DNA from: an uncultured Planctomycetaceae bacterium
GTDB lineage: Bacteria > Planctomycetota > Planctomycetia > Planctomycetales > Planctomycetaceae
Reading direction: 5' to 3'
Assembly (NCBI GenBank): GCA_903858815.1
Contig: CAIOKE010000133.1
Coordinates: forward strand, 124,001-188,000
DNA length: 64,000 bases
The notes under the pieces are model-generated. The model did no database searches. It saw only the letters and a list, made by a program, of their open reading frames with translations, and was not told the DNA's origin. Both the position numbers and the translations under genes were made by a program. This document shows, piece by piece, positions 55,046 to 64,000 of this stretch. The first letter of the stretch is position 1, and each line of letters starts with the position of its first letter.

Positions 55046-56968
55046 ATGCAGCCATCACGCCCAGCCCGCTCAATCACTTGTCATCATTCGCGAATTCACG
55101 CAGCGTTGATGTTGTTGCTGGTCTTTGCTATCGCACCCGTCGCTGACAAAGTTGCTGCGGAAGAACCGTCTCCTCTGAAAAGCATTGACCGCACAACACC
55201 CACACTGCGTACACCTCTGGATGTCATTTCCCATGGATCTGCCGTCTTCACTGCAAATTCCCGCACCGGTTCAATCACAGCCATCGATCAGAAAAACCTC
55301 ACAATCATCGGGGAATGGAGTACCGGCGGTACTCTCAGTGCCATTGAATCGAACGGACGTTTCCTCATCGCAACGGATGAATCCGCTGACCGTTTGCTGG
55401 TCATGACACCAGACCTGTCGCAATGCAAACTTCTGCTGAACAGCCAGCACAGACTGCCGACAAATCCTGTGGATCTTGCCATCAGTAGTGATGGTGGGAT
55501 CGTTGCTGTGTCCTCACTCTGGTCCCGCACCGTTTCCCTGCTTACTCTGGACTCCTCGGGCACTGTCCGGCTGCAGTCCAGTGTTTCTCTTCCATTCTGT
55601 CCGCGCAGGTTACTGTTCATCGACTGCTGTACCGTCATAGTGGCTGACAGTTTCGGAGGCAACCTCGCAGCACTCGATGCCACCAGCGGCAGACTTTTGA
55701 AACAATTCTCTGTGCACGGGCATAATATCCGTGGGATGGCGGTTAATCCCCGCACAAACTCCCTGCTTGTCTCCTGCCAGACACTGGACTCCAGCACATT
55801 CACAACCTACGAGCGTGTTTTCTGGGGCGTGCTGATGCAGAACGGCCTGCACTCGCTGCCCCTCGACACACTCTTCTCCTCGTCCCCTCCGCCATCATTT
55901 GCAAAAGGTGTCCACGAACGCAGCGAATTTCAGCAGGGTGGAAATTATGCCGTGAAATCCGAAGCTTTGGCAGCAGCCCCCGCTTACGCACGACAGGACG
56001 GCCCCGGTGCTTCCAGATATCCGCTCGGAACACCGTCAATCGGTTCAGGGGATCCGGGTGCAATCGTCGTGACCTCCGCTGACATTACCGCACTCGTGCT
56101 TTCGGGAACCAGCCAGATTGCGTTTCGTATGGCCAGCCATCTGCCATTCGAACGCATCACCACAGGCAGGCGACCTGAAGCACTCTGCCTGTCTGCTGAC
56201 CAGTCCCGTGCCTTCATTGCCAATCGATTTGAAGATTCACTGACCGTGATAACCTTCGGCAAAGAAACTGCTGCAGTCGAAACCACTGTTGACCTCGGAA
56301 CGATGCGACCATTGACGGAAGAGGATATTGGTGAGCAGACCTTTTTCAACGCTCAGGTTTCCCTTGATGGCTGGTACAGTTGCCATTCCTGCCATACCGA
56401 TGGCCACACTAACGGCATGCTGGCAGACACCTTCGGTGACGAAGACCGAGGTGCACCGAAAAAAGTGATCTCGCTCCTCGGATCAGCGGACGCTGGCCCA
56501 TGGGCCTGGAATGGCGCCAGGAAACATCTGGAAGACCAGATTCACACATCACTTCTGATCTCGATGCAATCGCAGATCAGCACTGAACAACTGCCCGTCC
56601 AACCGCTGGCCGCGTGGCTGCGTACGCTGCAGCCAGCACCCGGAATTGCAACTGCCGAAAACCGACTGCCTGACCCCCGTATTCTGCAGCAGGCTCGGCA
56701 GGTTTTCGAAACCGTCGGCTGCACAAACTGCCATGCCGGCAGAACACTCACAAGTGCTGACATCTACGACGTCGGTATCCATGATGAACAGGGGGAAACT
56801 CACTTTAATCCCCCCAGCCTGAGTGGAGTGAGCCAGAGGGCCCCCTACTTCCATGACGGTCGTGCCGCAACGCTGGAAGATGTCCTGCGGTCTGCTCACC
56901 ATAACCCCAATGAACCGCTCACAGATCACCAGATCCAACTGTTGCTGAACCTACTGGATACGTTGTAG
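55046..56968 (+). CDS. Exported beta-propeller / dihaem cytochrome c peroxidase-like protein
   Basis: A 640-residue protein. Signal peptide about 20-38 (AALMLLLVFAIAPVADKVAA); beta-propeller about 50-420 (SRTGSITAIDQKNLTIIGEW, VVADSFGGNLAALDATSGRL, AFIANRFEDSLTVITFG); then a cytochrome part with two haem motifs, CHSCH (446-450) and CTNCH (559-563), and the peroxidase-like PPSLSGVSQRAPYFHDGRAATLEDV. The C-terminal part resembles MauG/bacterial dihaem peroxidases fused to a propeller, a layout seen in surface redox proteins. It works outside the cytoplasm. Substrate unknown. The rhomboid-like gene follows nine bases later. Confidence 0.88.
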   Translation: MQPSRPARSITCHHSRIHAALMLLLVFAIAPVADKVAAEEPSPLKSIDRTTPTLRTPLDVISHGSAVFTANSRTGSITAIDQKNLTIIGEWSTGGTLSAIESNGRFLIATDESADRLLVMTPDLSQCKLLLNSQHRLPTNPVDLAISSDGGIVAVSSLWSRTVSLLTLDSSGTVRLQSSVSLPFCPRRLLFIDCCTVIVADSFGGNLAALDATSGRLLKQFSVHGHNIRGMAVNPRTNSLLVSCQTLDSSTFTTYERVFWGVLMQNGLHSLPLDTLFSSSPPPSFAKGVHERSEFQQGGNYAVKSEALAAAPAYARQDGPGASRYPLGTPSIGSGDPGAIVVTSADITALVLSGTSQIAFRMASHLPFERITTGRRPEALCLSADQSRAFIANRFEDSLTVITFGKETAAVETTVDLGTMRPLTEEDIGEQTFFNAQVSLDGWYSCHSCHTDGHTNGMLADTFGDEDRGAPKKVISLLGSADAGPWAWNGARKHLEDQIHTSLLISMQSQISTEQLPVQPLAAWLRTLQPAPGIATAENRLPDPRILQQARQVFETVGCTNCHAGRTLTSADIYDVGIHDEQGETHFNPPSLSGVSQRAPYFHDGRAATLEDVLRSAHHNPNEPLTDHQIQLLLNLLDTL

Positions 56969-56977
56969 GAATCACCA

Positions 56978-57571
56978 ATGATTCGAAAACTCCGGGGCGA
57001 TCTGTGGCGGGTTCTTGTTTTTATTGGCCTGCTCTGGGTTGCGTGGATGGTCAGCCTTGTCGTCGATATCCGCTTTCTGGCGCTGCAGCCTCGCACAGTA
57101 TCGGGGCTCATCGGAGTGGCAACGATGCCACTGTTGCACCAGGATCTCAATCATATCCTTGGCAACACGATTCCATTGACTGCACTGCTGTTGATGCTGC
57201 AGACCACCCAGCGACGGTGGGGCCGTATTCTTACCGGCCTGTGGATATGCAGCGGGACTCTTGTCTGGCTGCTTGGCCGGGAAGGCCTGCACATGGGCGC
57301 AAGCACACTCGTTTATGCCATGGCTGCATGGCTTATCACAGCTGCGTTCCACGAACGACGACCACTTTCCATCGCCGCTGCTGTACTCGTTCCCGTGCTG
57401 TTTGGCCCCCTGTTCTGGGGACTGTTTCCCACCGCAGGCTCACATGTGTCATGGGACGGACACTCGCTCGGTGCGGCCGCAGGCGCAGCACTTGCGTGGG
57501 CTGTACTGCCACGATCCCGGCAGACCCCACCAACCATCGCCCAGCCACCAGCCAAAACAAACGATTCCTGA
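56978..57571 (+). CDS. Rhomboid-family intramembrane serine protease-like protein
   Basis: A 197-residue membrane protein with about six helices. The helix-4 motif HMGASTLVYAM contains the GxS nucleophile (Ser near residue 110) and the last helix has SWDGHSLGAAAG with the catalytic His; LNHILGN supplies the conserved Asn/His region. These match rhomboid proteases, which cut transmembrane substrates inside the membrane. GTAGGA lies seven bases before the ATG. It is nine bases after the propeller-cytochrome gene and 82 before the ABC exporter. Protease activity is inferred from the motifs only. Confidence 0.82.
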   Translation: MIRKLRGDLWRVLVFIGLLWVAWMVSLVVDIRFLALQPRTVSGLIGVATMPLLHQDLNHILGNTIPLTALLLMLQTTQRRWGRILTGLWICSGTLVWLLGREGLHMGASTLVYAMAAWLITAAFHERRPLSIAAAVLVPVLFGPLFWGLFPTAGSHVSWDGHSLGAAAGAALAWAVLPRSRQTPPTIAQPPAKTNDS

Positions 57572-57653
57572 TTCCTGCGGCGAGCTCTTTGACCTTGACC
57601 CGAACTGCAGATCTGGCGTAGAACGCAGGATTGGTGCTGACGGATTGCCGACC

Positions 57654-59660
57654 ATGGACGGATCGATGCAGAACTACGTTCGAATTTCGCTGTACGTATT
57701 CAGATATCGAAAGCTGGTTACGCTTTCCGTTGTCTGTGCTCTGATCGTCTCGGCATTCTGGGCGATGAATCTTTCACTCGCCTTTCCCGTTGTCAAAGTC
57801 CTGTTTGAAAACGACAGCCTCCACGAATTCGTGGACAAGGAGATTGCTGCGAGACAGGCAACTATTGCAGAACACTCCGCCACTCTGCTGCAGCTTCCCG
57901 ATTCAGATGTGAAACGACGGGCCCGAGTCCAGTATCTGATGGGGGAACAGTCCGGCTATGTTCTGATGCTGACTCGGATTCGCAATTCTGTCCTGCCATG
58001 GGTCCCCCAGGATCGCTTCGATACAATGGCAGCCATCCTTTTGATTCTGCTGCTGGCCACTGTCGTCAAAGGTATGTTCATCTACTTTCAGGAATTACTG
58101 GTAGGCAGCATCGTACAACTCACCGTAAATGCCATTCGACAGGATTGTTTTCGAGCAGCGTTGCGACTGGATATTCAGTCTCTCGGAAATATCGGCACGC
58201 CGTCACTCATGTCACGCATGACCAATGACATTGAACAGATGACGCAGGCCATTCGTGTGTTCGGTGTCACGCTCGTTCGTGAACCGCTGAAGGCCGGTGC
58301 CTGCACTCTCTGGGCGTTTTTTGTCAACTGGCGACTGGCACTGCTGTCAGTCACTATGGTCCCGCTGCTGGGACTGGTATTCAATTTCTTTGGCAAGCGT
58401 CTGCGGCGTGCATCGCATCGCACTATGGAGAGCATGGCTCGGATCTACGAGTGCATTGCTGAGACTTTTGGCGCTGCCCGTATCGTGATTGCATTTTCGG
58501 GTTTCCGTAAGCATCGACGGCAGTTTTTGAAGGCCAATCGGGATTACTATACAGGCTCCATGAAAATCGTGATGCTGGGTGCATTGTCTCGTCCCATCTC
58601 GGAAACCATGGGCGTGCTCTGCGTCTTTGCTGCCCTCGCGCCCGGTGCCTACCTTGTGCTGCGACAGACTGATACCATCCTCGGAATTCAACTGGCGGCT
58701 GAGCCCATGAGTATCGCCGAACTGGCCACACTCTATGCACTCCTTGCCGGCACTCTCGATCCTGTCCGAAAGCTGTCCAGCGTCTTCGAACAGATCAAAC
58801 GCGGTATGGCTGGCTGCGAACGAGTCTTTGGACTGATTGATCAGCGCACGACTGTTCCGGAACCGCCAACTCCCCGTGTACTCATCCCACACAACTCGCT
58901 GATCTCCTTCAAAAACGTCAGTTTTCGGTATGAAGGCACGGACACTGAGGGTATTCCACGACCGCTGGCCCTTAGAAATATCAGCCTCGATATTCGTTTT
59001 GGAGAAGTAATCGCTGTCGTCGGTGGCAATGGATCCGGGAAATCCACTCTGCTCAGTCTGCTGCCAAGATTTATGGACCCAGCCGAAGGTCAGGTGCTGA
59101 TTGATGGCGTTGATATCCGTGAACTCCGCACATCAGAACTGCGAAGTCAGATCGGACTGGTAACTCAGGAAACCTTTCTGTTCAATGACACAATCTACGA
59201 AAACATCCGATACGGAAACCCGACTGCGACCGCGGAAATGATCCATCAGGCAGCGGAAAAAGCCCAGGCGGCCGGCTTCATAAATCAGTTGCCTGAGGGC
59301 TATCAGACCGTCATCGGGGAAAAGGGTGGCAGACTGTCAGGTGGACAGCGACAACGAATTGCACTCGCTCGGGCAATCGTGCGAAACCCCAGCATCCTGA
59401 TCCTCGATGAAGCCACCTCTGCTGTCGATTCGCACAGCGAAGATGTCATCCACACCGTACTGAAGGACTTCGCTGTCGGCAGGACTGTATTCATCATCAC
59501 ACATTCACTCAGCAGTGCGTTCCTTGACCTTGTGACCCGCATCGCCGTGCTTGAACATGGTCAGCTGCGAGCTGTAGGTACCGTCGCAGAACTGCAACAA
59601 CACGCCCCCGCTGTCCTGCACATGCTGCAGGTGGACATTCCTCAGACTCGAGCAGCATAA
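57654..59660 (+). CDS. MsbA-type ABC exporter (fused transmembrane and ATPase domains)
   Basis: A 668-residue half-size ABC exporter. About six membrane helices (residues 20-330, including LVTLSVVCALIVSAFWAM and TMAAILLILLLATVVKGMF) are followed by an ATPase domain with Walker A GGNGSGKST, Q-loop LVTQETFLFND, signature LSGGQRQR, Walker B ILILDEATSAVD and the switch His in IITHS. Known relatives flip lipid A, other lipids or peptides. The N-terminal helix region contains a long helical insertion between the first two helices. The longest frame starts earlier, but the ATG at 57654 (MDGSMQNYV) opens directly into the exporter sequence. It heads an ELM1-sulfotransferase unit, suggesting lipid-linked glycan export. 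Confidence 0.92.
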   Translation: MDGSMQNYVRISLYVFRYRKLVTLSVVCALIVSAFWAMNLSLAFPVVKVLFENDSLHEFVDKEIAARQATIAEHSATLLQLPDSDVKRRARVQYLMGEQSGYVLMLTRIRNSVLPWVPQDRFDTMAAILLILLLATVVKGMFIYFQELLVGSIVQLTVNAIRQDCFRAALRLDIQSLGNIGTPSLMSRMTNDIEQMTQAIRVFGVTLVREPLKAGACTLWAFFVNWRLALLSVTMVPLLGLVFNFFGKRLRRASHRTMESMARIYECIAETFGAARIVIAFSGFRKHRRQFLKANRDYYTGSMKIVMLGALSRPISETMGVLCVFAALAPGAYLVLRQTDTILGIQLAAEPMSIAELATLYALLAGTLDPVRKLSSVFEQIKRGMAGCERVFGLIDQRTTVPEPPTPRVLIPHNSLISFKNVSFRYEGTDTEGIPRPLALRNISLDIRFGEVIAVVGGNGSGKSTLLSLLPRFMDPAEGQVLIDGVDIRELRTSELRSQIGLVTQETFLFNDTIYENIRYGNPTATAEMIHQAAEKAQAAGFINQLPEGYQTVIGEKGGRLSGGQRQRIALARAIVRNPSILILDEATSAVDSHSEDVIHTVLKDFAVGRTVFIITHSLSSAFLDLVTRIAVLEHGQLRAVGTVAELQQHAPAVLHMLQVDIPQTRAA

Positions 59661-59710
59661 CCTGCAATTCCAGAGCTGCACCCGCTCGGAGCCATTTCGG
59701 AACAGCAATC

Positions 59711-60721
59711 ATGTCTGCATCCGATATTACTGTTGTCTGGCGATTTCTGGATGGTCGAACGGGCCACGAGAATCAGGTACTGGCTCTGACCGAATCACTT
59801 GCTCGCCGGCGTTCCTGTCTGTTTCACGATCTGCAGATTACCCCTGAGTTGCAGGGCCTGCGCGCTCTCCGCTCCCCGTTGCTGCAGCTGATGACTCCTG
59901 CACACCCGCCACATCTGTTAATTGGTGCGGGACACAGCACACACCTCCCAATGCTTGCAGCTCGCCATCGATTCGGTGGAAAAACGGTTGTACTGATGAA
60001 ACCCAGCCTGCCCGCCAGACTGTTCGATGCCTGCTTCGTTCCCATGCATGATCGGATCTGGCTGAAATCCCCCGGTATTCATCGCACCGAGGGAGTTCTA
60101 AGCAGGGCGTGCCCGACTGATCAAGTGCTGTCAGACAAAGGGCTGCTGCTGCTTGGCGGTATCTCAAGACACTTCGAATGGAGCAATCCGCTGGTGCTGG
60201 CCGAAATTCGCAGGCTTGTGTCCCTGCCAGGGATCTCGTGGACAATCGCTGCATCCCGACGTACTCCCACCAGCTTGCCTGCCCTGCTGCACAATCTGAC
60301 ATCAGCAAATGCTTCCTTCGTCGGAATTCTGCCTGCTGAACAACTGCTGAAAAAAATGGCTGAGTCCACACATATCGCCGTCACCTGCGACAGCATGTCC
60401 ATGATTTACGAGTCCCTTAGTACCGGGGCCTCTGTCTCACTCATTCGATTGCCACTGCGCAGGTCTGGTCGCCTGTCAAAGGAACTGTGCAGGCTTGTGC
60501 GATCCGGACGCTTCGCTGACCCTGATTGCACTGCTGGTACAGTTTCACGTCCCTCCTGCCCCACTCGCTCAGAGAGCGATCGCTGCGCCGCTCTGCTCGA
60601 ATCACTGCTGCTGTCCAGGCAGTCAAAAACCAGTACAGAACTTCACAGTAATGGAAAGCATGACGTCGATTTCCGGCCCTGCCCCGGCAGAGGTCAGTCG
60701 CTCTCCGGAGCTCCGGCATGA
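59711..60721 (+). CDS. ELM1-family (mitochondrial fission ELM1-like) putative glycosyltransferase
   Basis: A 336-residue protein of the ELM1 family, thought to be a GT-B type glycosyltransferase in bacteria, though proof is limited. Visible: VVWRFLDGRTGHENQVLALT near the N-terminus, LLIGAGHSTHLPMLAARHRFGGKTVVLMKPS, and ISWTIAASRRTP and TCDSMSMIYESLSTGASVSL in the C-terminal half. The last 25 residues look unlike the rest. It follows the exporter by 50 bases and overlaps the next gene by four bases (ATGA), a sign of translational coupling. Acceptor and donor unknown; the context suggests a sulfated cell-surface glycoconjugate. Confidence 0.8.
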   Translation: MSASDITVVWRFLDGRTGHENQVLALTESLARRRSCLFHDLQITPELQGLRALRSPLLQLMTPAHPPHLLIGAGHSTHLPMLAARHRFGGKTVVLMKPSLPARLFDACFVPMHDRIWLKSPGIHRTEGVLSRACPTDQVLSDKGLLLLGGISRHFEWSNPLVLAEIRRLVSLPGISWTIAASRRTPTSLPALLHNLTSANASFVGILPAEQLLKKMAESTHIAVTCDSMSMIYESLSTGASVSLIRLPLRRSGRLSKELCRLVRSGRFADPDCTAGTVSRPSCPTRSESDRCAALLESLLLSRQSKTSTELHSNGKHDVDFRPCPGRGQSLSGAPA

Positions 60722-61548
60722 ATCGCCCCACGAACGACGGCCCGTGGATCAATTCCCGTCCGGATTTTCCCCCGGAGCCACTTGCCAGACGCAGACCCAC
60801 GTTTCAATTCCCCAAAACGCTGCTACAGCCGGCTTTTCGCTGGATTGCTCGACAGAAAGATCAGGGACGACTTCACGGAATCCCGCTCCGGAAGCAGATC
60901 GTTATCTGTGGTTTCCCACGAAGTGGGACTACGCTGCTGCAATTGCTGATCGAGTCCTGTATCAGAGACATCGGCTCATTCGGGAAGGAACGTCGAGCAC
61001 TTGAAATGGCTGCCTGTGGTCCCCGCACACATGCAACGATTCTCACTAAACGCCCCAAAGACGTTTTTCTGATACCCGAAATTGCTGACTGGCATCGACA
61101 AAACGGGTCCCGCGTCTGCTTCCTGCTGATGCATCGAGATCCCAGGTCAGTACTGACATCAAAACATTTTTCGGCCCCCTCTCAATACTACCTCAGCTGC
61201 CACGACTGGCTGCACTTTTATCAGCACTGGAACTGGTCACGATCACGCGCTGACGTGCTGCCAGTCAGCTATGAGATGCTGGTCAGAAGCCCACAAACTA
61301 TCCAGACCCTGATCTGCCAATTTGCAGAGCTCGATACTGCAGGTAGTTTCGATGATTATCTGGCTCACGTACCACGTGACTTCGACCTACGTGCACTCAA
61401 TGGACTGCGACCAACGGAAACGTCACGAATCAATGCATGGAATTCAGCAGACCACTCAGCGCGGCTGACTCAGATTCACAACGAATTACCACACCTGTCC
61501 GCAATTCTTGCTGACATGGGATATGGCCCCGATCAGGTTGCGGCCTGA
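60718..61548 (+). CDS. Sulfotransferase family protein
   Basis: A 276-residue enzyme with the PAPS (3'-phosphoadenosine 5'-phosphosulfate)-binding signatures of sulfotransferases: VICGFPRSGTTLLQLL (5'-phosphosulfate loop, about 62-77) and MHRDPRSVLTSKHF (3'-phosphate-binding loop, about 138-151), followed by YEMLVRSP. It transfers sulfate from PAPS to an alcohol or amine, probably of a sugar or lipid. It overlaps the ELM1 gene by four bases and precedes another sulfotransferase by 14 bases. No PAPS-synthesis gene (cysD, cysN, cysC) is in the window. No signal peptide. Confidence 0.88.
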   Translation: MNRPTNDGPWINSRPDFPPEPLARRRPTFQFPKTLLQPAFRWIARQKDQGRLHGIPLRKQIVICGFPRSGTTLLQLLIESCIRDIGSFGKERRALEMAACGPRTHATILTKRPKDVFLIPEIADWHRQNGSRVCFLLMHRDPRSVLTSKHFSAPSQYYLSCHDWLHFYQHWNWSRSRADVLPVSYEMLVRSPQTIQTLICQFAELDTAGSFDDYLAHVPRDFDLRALNGLRPTETSRINAWNSADHSARLTQIHNELPHLSAILADMGYGPDQVAA

Positions 61549-61562
61549 ATCACCCGGAGACG

Positions 61563-62300
61563 ATGCTGGTGATCGTTTCACATCGATATCGCTTCATCTT
61601 TCTGAAGACGGCCAAAACCGCCGGCACGAGCATCGAAATTGCTCTCTCAAAATTCCTCGGACCCGACGACATTATTACCCCCGTATCCGCTGATGACGAA
61701 CTGCTGCGAAAACAGAGCGGAGAAGTCGGACCACAGAACTATCGGCACCCCCCTGGAACTCATGAGAAATCACTGAAAGCGATACTGAATTGCCTGAGGA
61801 AACCCGCGTTCTACAACCATATGCCGGCCACGGAAGTCCGCGCCCTCGTCGGAGAGCACACGTGGCAGTCCTACTTCCGCTTCTGTGTCGAACGCAATCC
61901 GTTCGATCGCGTAATCTCACTCTACTACTGGTGCTGCCGTAAGGGACACCGCCCCTGTATCAGCGAATTTCTGCAGTCTGCCCATATCCAGCTGCTGATT
62001 CAGCGAGGCAGGCAGATCTATACGGCCAGCAATGGACAACTCCTCGTCAATCGAGTCCTCAGGTATGAAAGCCTTACTGAAGAACTGGAGGCAGTGCGCC
62101 TGCAACTCGGAATCCCCGAACCACTGCAACTTCCGTTGGCGAAAAGCGGACTGCGACCGCCGGGGGTGCATTATTCGCAATTACTGTCAGAACAGGACAG
62201 ACAGACCATCGAGGCACTTTTTGAGACTGAACTGCAACTGTTTCAGTATCAGTGGCAAACGGTGGCGGCAGCAGACATGCCACAACCACCACCATCCTGA
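61563..62300 (+). CDS. Sulfotransferase family 2-type protein
   Basis: A 245-residue protein with FIFLKTAKTAGTSIEIAL (residues 12-29), the PAPS 5'-phosphate loop of the Sulfotransfer_2 type, and RFCVERNPFDRVISLYYW (about 104-121), the 3'-phosphate loop. The family sulfates carbohydrates. GGAG (61557-61560 region) sits close before the ATG. It differs from the previous sulfotransferase in loop sequence, so two acceptor positions or substrates are likely. It is the last gene of the exporter unit; the next gene is convergent, four bases away. Confidence 0.85.
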   Translation: MLVIVSHRYRFIFLKTAKTAGTSIEIALSKFLGPDDIITPVSADDELLRKQSGEVGPQNYRHPPGTHEKSLKAILNCLRKPAFYNHMPATEVRALVGEHTWQSYFRFCVERNPFDRVISLYYWCCRKGHRPCISEFLQSAHIQLLIQRGRQIYTASNGQLLVNRVLRYESLTEELEAVRLQLGIPEPLQLPLAKSGLRPPGVHYSQLLSEQDRQTIEALFETELQLFQYQWQTVAAADMPQPPPS

Positions 62301-62304
62301 TGCA

Positions 62305-63606
62305 TCACTTACTGCCAATCGCATACAACGCCCTGTTCGAGCGCAGAATCAGTCGATTTGAATGGACAGCCGGAGTTGCATTGAAGTCTGTGTCGTCCCC
62401 GGCAATCCGATTGACAGCAAGTACTGAAAAGGTTTCAGCTGCCGGAATCACCAGAGTTCCGTCACGACGGGTTGGCACATAGATTCGGCCACCAGCAGCG
62501 ATCGGTGAAGCATATACCGGCCGACCGCCCGCTCGCAGATCAGGAATCCGCTCCCGATAAACCGTTGCACCGGTATCTGCTCGCAGACACCAGGCAATCC
62601 CCTGGTCATCAGCCCAGTACAAGCGACCGTCAACATGCACCGGGGTCGCCACATATGAACTGGATCGACTCTGCCAGCGAATGTGCGTTCCCGTGATATC
62701 GCCCTTGCCACCAGATCGCAGGCAGTAACTTCCCGACGAACGAAAGCCCCCAAAAACAAAGATGTCTGAACCCACCACCAAAGGACTTGGGCACACATTT
62801 CCCGTCAACTGCGTTTCGGCAAACCAATTGAGCTTTCCTGTAGCTGCATTCAGCCCCCACACTTCTCCAGGTACCGCCAGAATCAACTCAGTTCGACCAT
62901 CGTCATACTTCAGTTGCGCCGGTGTTCCATATGCCAGTTCAAGAGCCGTCGCCTCTGCCTTCCAGACAACTCGCCCGTCATCGCGATGCAGTGCCAACAC
63001 CGCCCTTCCCTCTTCAGCCGCATTAATAATCACAAAATCATCGAGCAGCGTCACACTGGCCGCCGAGCCCCATTGCCGATTTGAAGACTCGGAACCCACA
63101 CTCACCTCCCACAGTTTCCTGCCATCCATGTCGTAGGCAGAAACCCCTGATTTGCCGAAGAATGCATAGACCGCCCGACCGTCTGTGGCCGCAGAGTTGC
63201 TGGCATAACCGTGCTCAAGAAGATAACCCTGTGCCGGGTCCTCCCGCTCTGGGTCAGGTGCCTCTGCGGACCACAATACCTTCCCATTGATCGCATCAAC
63301 ACACACCAGACGACGCTCTGGGAATCTGCGATCACCCGCTGGAGCAGAACTGCAGGTGACAAAAATACGATCACCCCCAATGACCGGACTTGAAGACCCC
63401 TCACCCGGAAGATCCAGCTTCCACACCAGATTCTCAGACTCACTCCAGCGAGTCGGCAGGTCACTCACGGTACTCTGACCAGCACCATTCACGCCCCGAA
63501 ACCTGGCCCACTCCTGAGCCTTCACAGAGGTCGACGACAGAAAACTCAGACCGATCAGACTCAAAAATGTCACCAGATTCCAATCAGAACGTCTGCCTGC
63601 CCTCAT
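62305..63606 (-). CDS. Exported PQQ-type beta-propeller repeat protein
   Basis: A 433-residue protein: signal peptide about 1-30 (DWNLVTFLSLIGLSFLSSTSVKA), then a PQQ-like propeller of about eight blades with the usual W/D pattern (WARFRGVNGAGQSTVSDLPTRW, LVCVDAINGKVLWSAEAPDP, VLALHRDDGRVVWKAEATAL, LYWADDQGIAWCLRADTGATVY). The usual WPQWRGPNRDG start of the family is recognisable as WARFRGVNG. Such planctomycete proteins are abundant; whether they bind PQQ is unknown. The start ATG at 63606 has GGAG about eight bases upstream; the frame extends 16 codons further. Confidence 0.88.
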   Translation of the reverse strand: MRAGRRSDWNLVTFLSLIGLSFLSSTSVKAQEWARFRGVNGAGQSTVSDLPTRWSESENLVWKLDLPGEGSSSPVIGGDRIFVTCSSAPAGDRRFPERRLVCVDAINGKVLWSAEAPDPEREDPAQGYLLEHGYASNSAATDGRAVYAFFGKSGVSAYDMDGRKLWEVSVGSESSNRQWGSAASVTLLDDFVIINAAEEGRAVLALHRDDGRVVWKAEATALELAYGTPAQLKYDDGRTELILAVPGEVWGLNAATGKLNWFAETQLTGNVCPSPLVVGSDIFVFGGFRSSGSYCLRSGGKGDITGTHIRWQSRSSSYVATPVHVDGRLYWADDQGIAWCLRADTGATVYRERIPDLRAGGRPVYASPIAAGGRIYVPTRRDGTLVIPAAETFSVLAVNRIAGDDTDFNATPAVHSNRLILRSNRALYAIGSK

Positions 63607-63833
63607 CTGCCCCACTCCTCGCTTGCGTCGCTTTTGGAAGATTTCCGCACTCAATTATGCCCTGAGTCTACAGATGTCACCTTAATCTCCGATGAAGAAT
63701 TTCACGTGCTGGCAAATCCAGTTCCAATCGTCATCGCAATCGTTGCGGAGTTGCAACTCGAGCGATTTTCGTCGAGAACGTACGGTATTGCATGCAATCC
63801 AGATCATCACAGGCAACCCGGCTGGAGTAATCC

Positions 63834-64000
63834 GTGAAAATCATCAGCCTGACGACTCTGCTGCTGACCCTTGTGTTTCAGAACTGCTGTATGGCAGCAG
63901 ATGAAAACAGCCCTCTGCTGGCAGGCACTGCTACTGTCGATATTACTCCAGCAGAACCGATCAGACTGAATGGATTTGGTGGTCGCCGTCAGGAGTCGCA
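63834..64000 (+). CDS. Neutral/alkaline non-lysosomal ceramidase N-terminal domain protein (partial, cut by window end)
   Basis: A partial gene with 55 full codons visible, running off the window edge. GTG at 63834 is preceded by GGAG (63824-63827) six bases upstream. The product starts with a signal peptide MKIISLTTLLLTLVFQ followed by AGTATVDITPAEPIRLNGFG, the conserved opening of ceramidase-like proteins in planctomycetes, here serving as an exported hydrolase of unknown substrate. Only the first part of the domain is visible, so catalytic residues cannot be judged. Confidence 0.75.
   Translation, partial: MKIISLTTLLLTLVFQNCCMAADENSPLLAGTATVDITPAEPIRLNGFGGRRQES

Overview
The window reads as chromosomal DNA of a planctomycete (Planctomycetota, probably order Planctomycetales). 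The evidence is the set of gene families: a DUF1501 protein next to a DUF1549/DUF1553 cytochrome protein, a PVC-type propeller/HEAT/cytochrome protein, TadE/TadG-like pilin loci, prenyltransferase-toroid proteins beside ExbD, a neutral-ceramidase-like protein, several thioredoxin-fold secreted proteins, and intergenic palindromic repeats of a type I associate with planctomycete genomes. I could not assign a genus. No rRNA, tRNA, CRISPR array, prophage or transposase was recognised. Gene density is high, about 44 protein genes, one of which is broken.

Layout. 0-3.3 kb: an exported esterase, a serine beta-lactamase-like hydrolase and an HpaI-type aldolase. 3.3-4.1 kb: a gene-free mosaic of short repeats. 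4.1-10.1 kb: ExbD, a membrane-anchored prenyltransferase-toroid protein, a TPR protein and a second toroid protein. 10.4-12.5 kb: TadE - vWA TadG-like - TadE. 12.5-17.1 kb: gamma-glutamyltransferase-like and M16 peptidase genes on the minus strand. 17.2-26.1 kb: a small conserved-looking protein, then large secreted cytochrome/DUF1501 proteins. 26.2-27.2 kb: a broken beta-rich surface protein gene. 27.2-31.3 kb: a minus-strand run of DapA-like lyase, S46 dipeptidyl peptidase and SPFH protein. 31.6-38.7 kb: small protein, DUF2878 protein, NHLRC2-like protein, exported isoaspartyl methyltransferase, argJ and a TlpA-like thioredoxin. 39.0-41.7 kb: second Tad locus (TadE, CpaB, TadG-like). 42.0-53.9 kb: inositol monophosphatase, two giant exported beta-rich proteins forming one unit, and an intact relative of the broken 26-kb gene. 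54.1-62.3 kb: YggS, a propeller-dihaem protein, a rhomboid-like protein, then an MsbA-type ABC exporter, an ELM1-family protein and two sulfotransferases. 62.3-64 kb: a PQQ-type propeller and the start of a ceramidase-like gene cut by the window end.

How the genes work together. Much of the window encodes exported or envelope proteins: signal peptides, c-type haem motifs, propellers and pilin-like anchors. Three groups look functionally linked. (1) ExbD with toroid and TPR proteins. (2) The two giant proteins at 43.0-52.9 kb, which look like three copies of one ~1,100-residue architecture, two of them fused. This is my best candidate for an undescribed system. (3) The exporter/ELM1/two-sulfotransferase operon, which suggests export and sulfation of a surface glycoconjugate. 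Start codons were moved inward from the longest open frame in many genes where a signal peptide or a Shine-Dalgarno (SD) site supports it; these choices are stated per gene.
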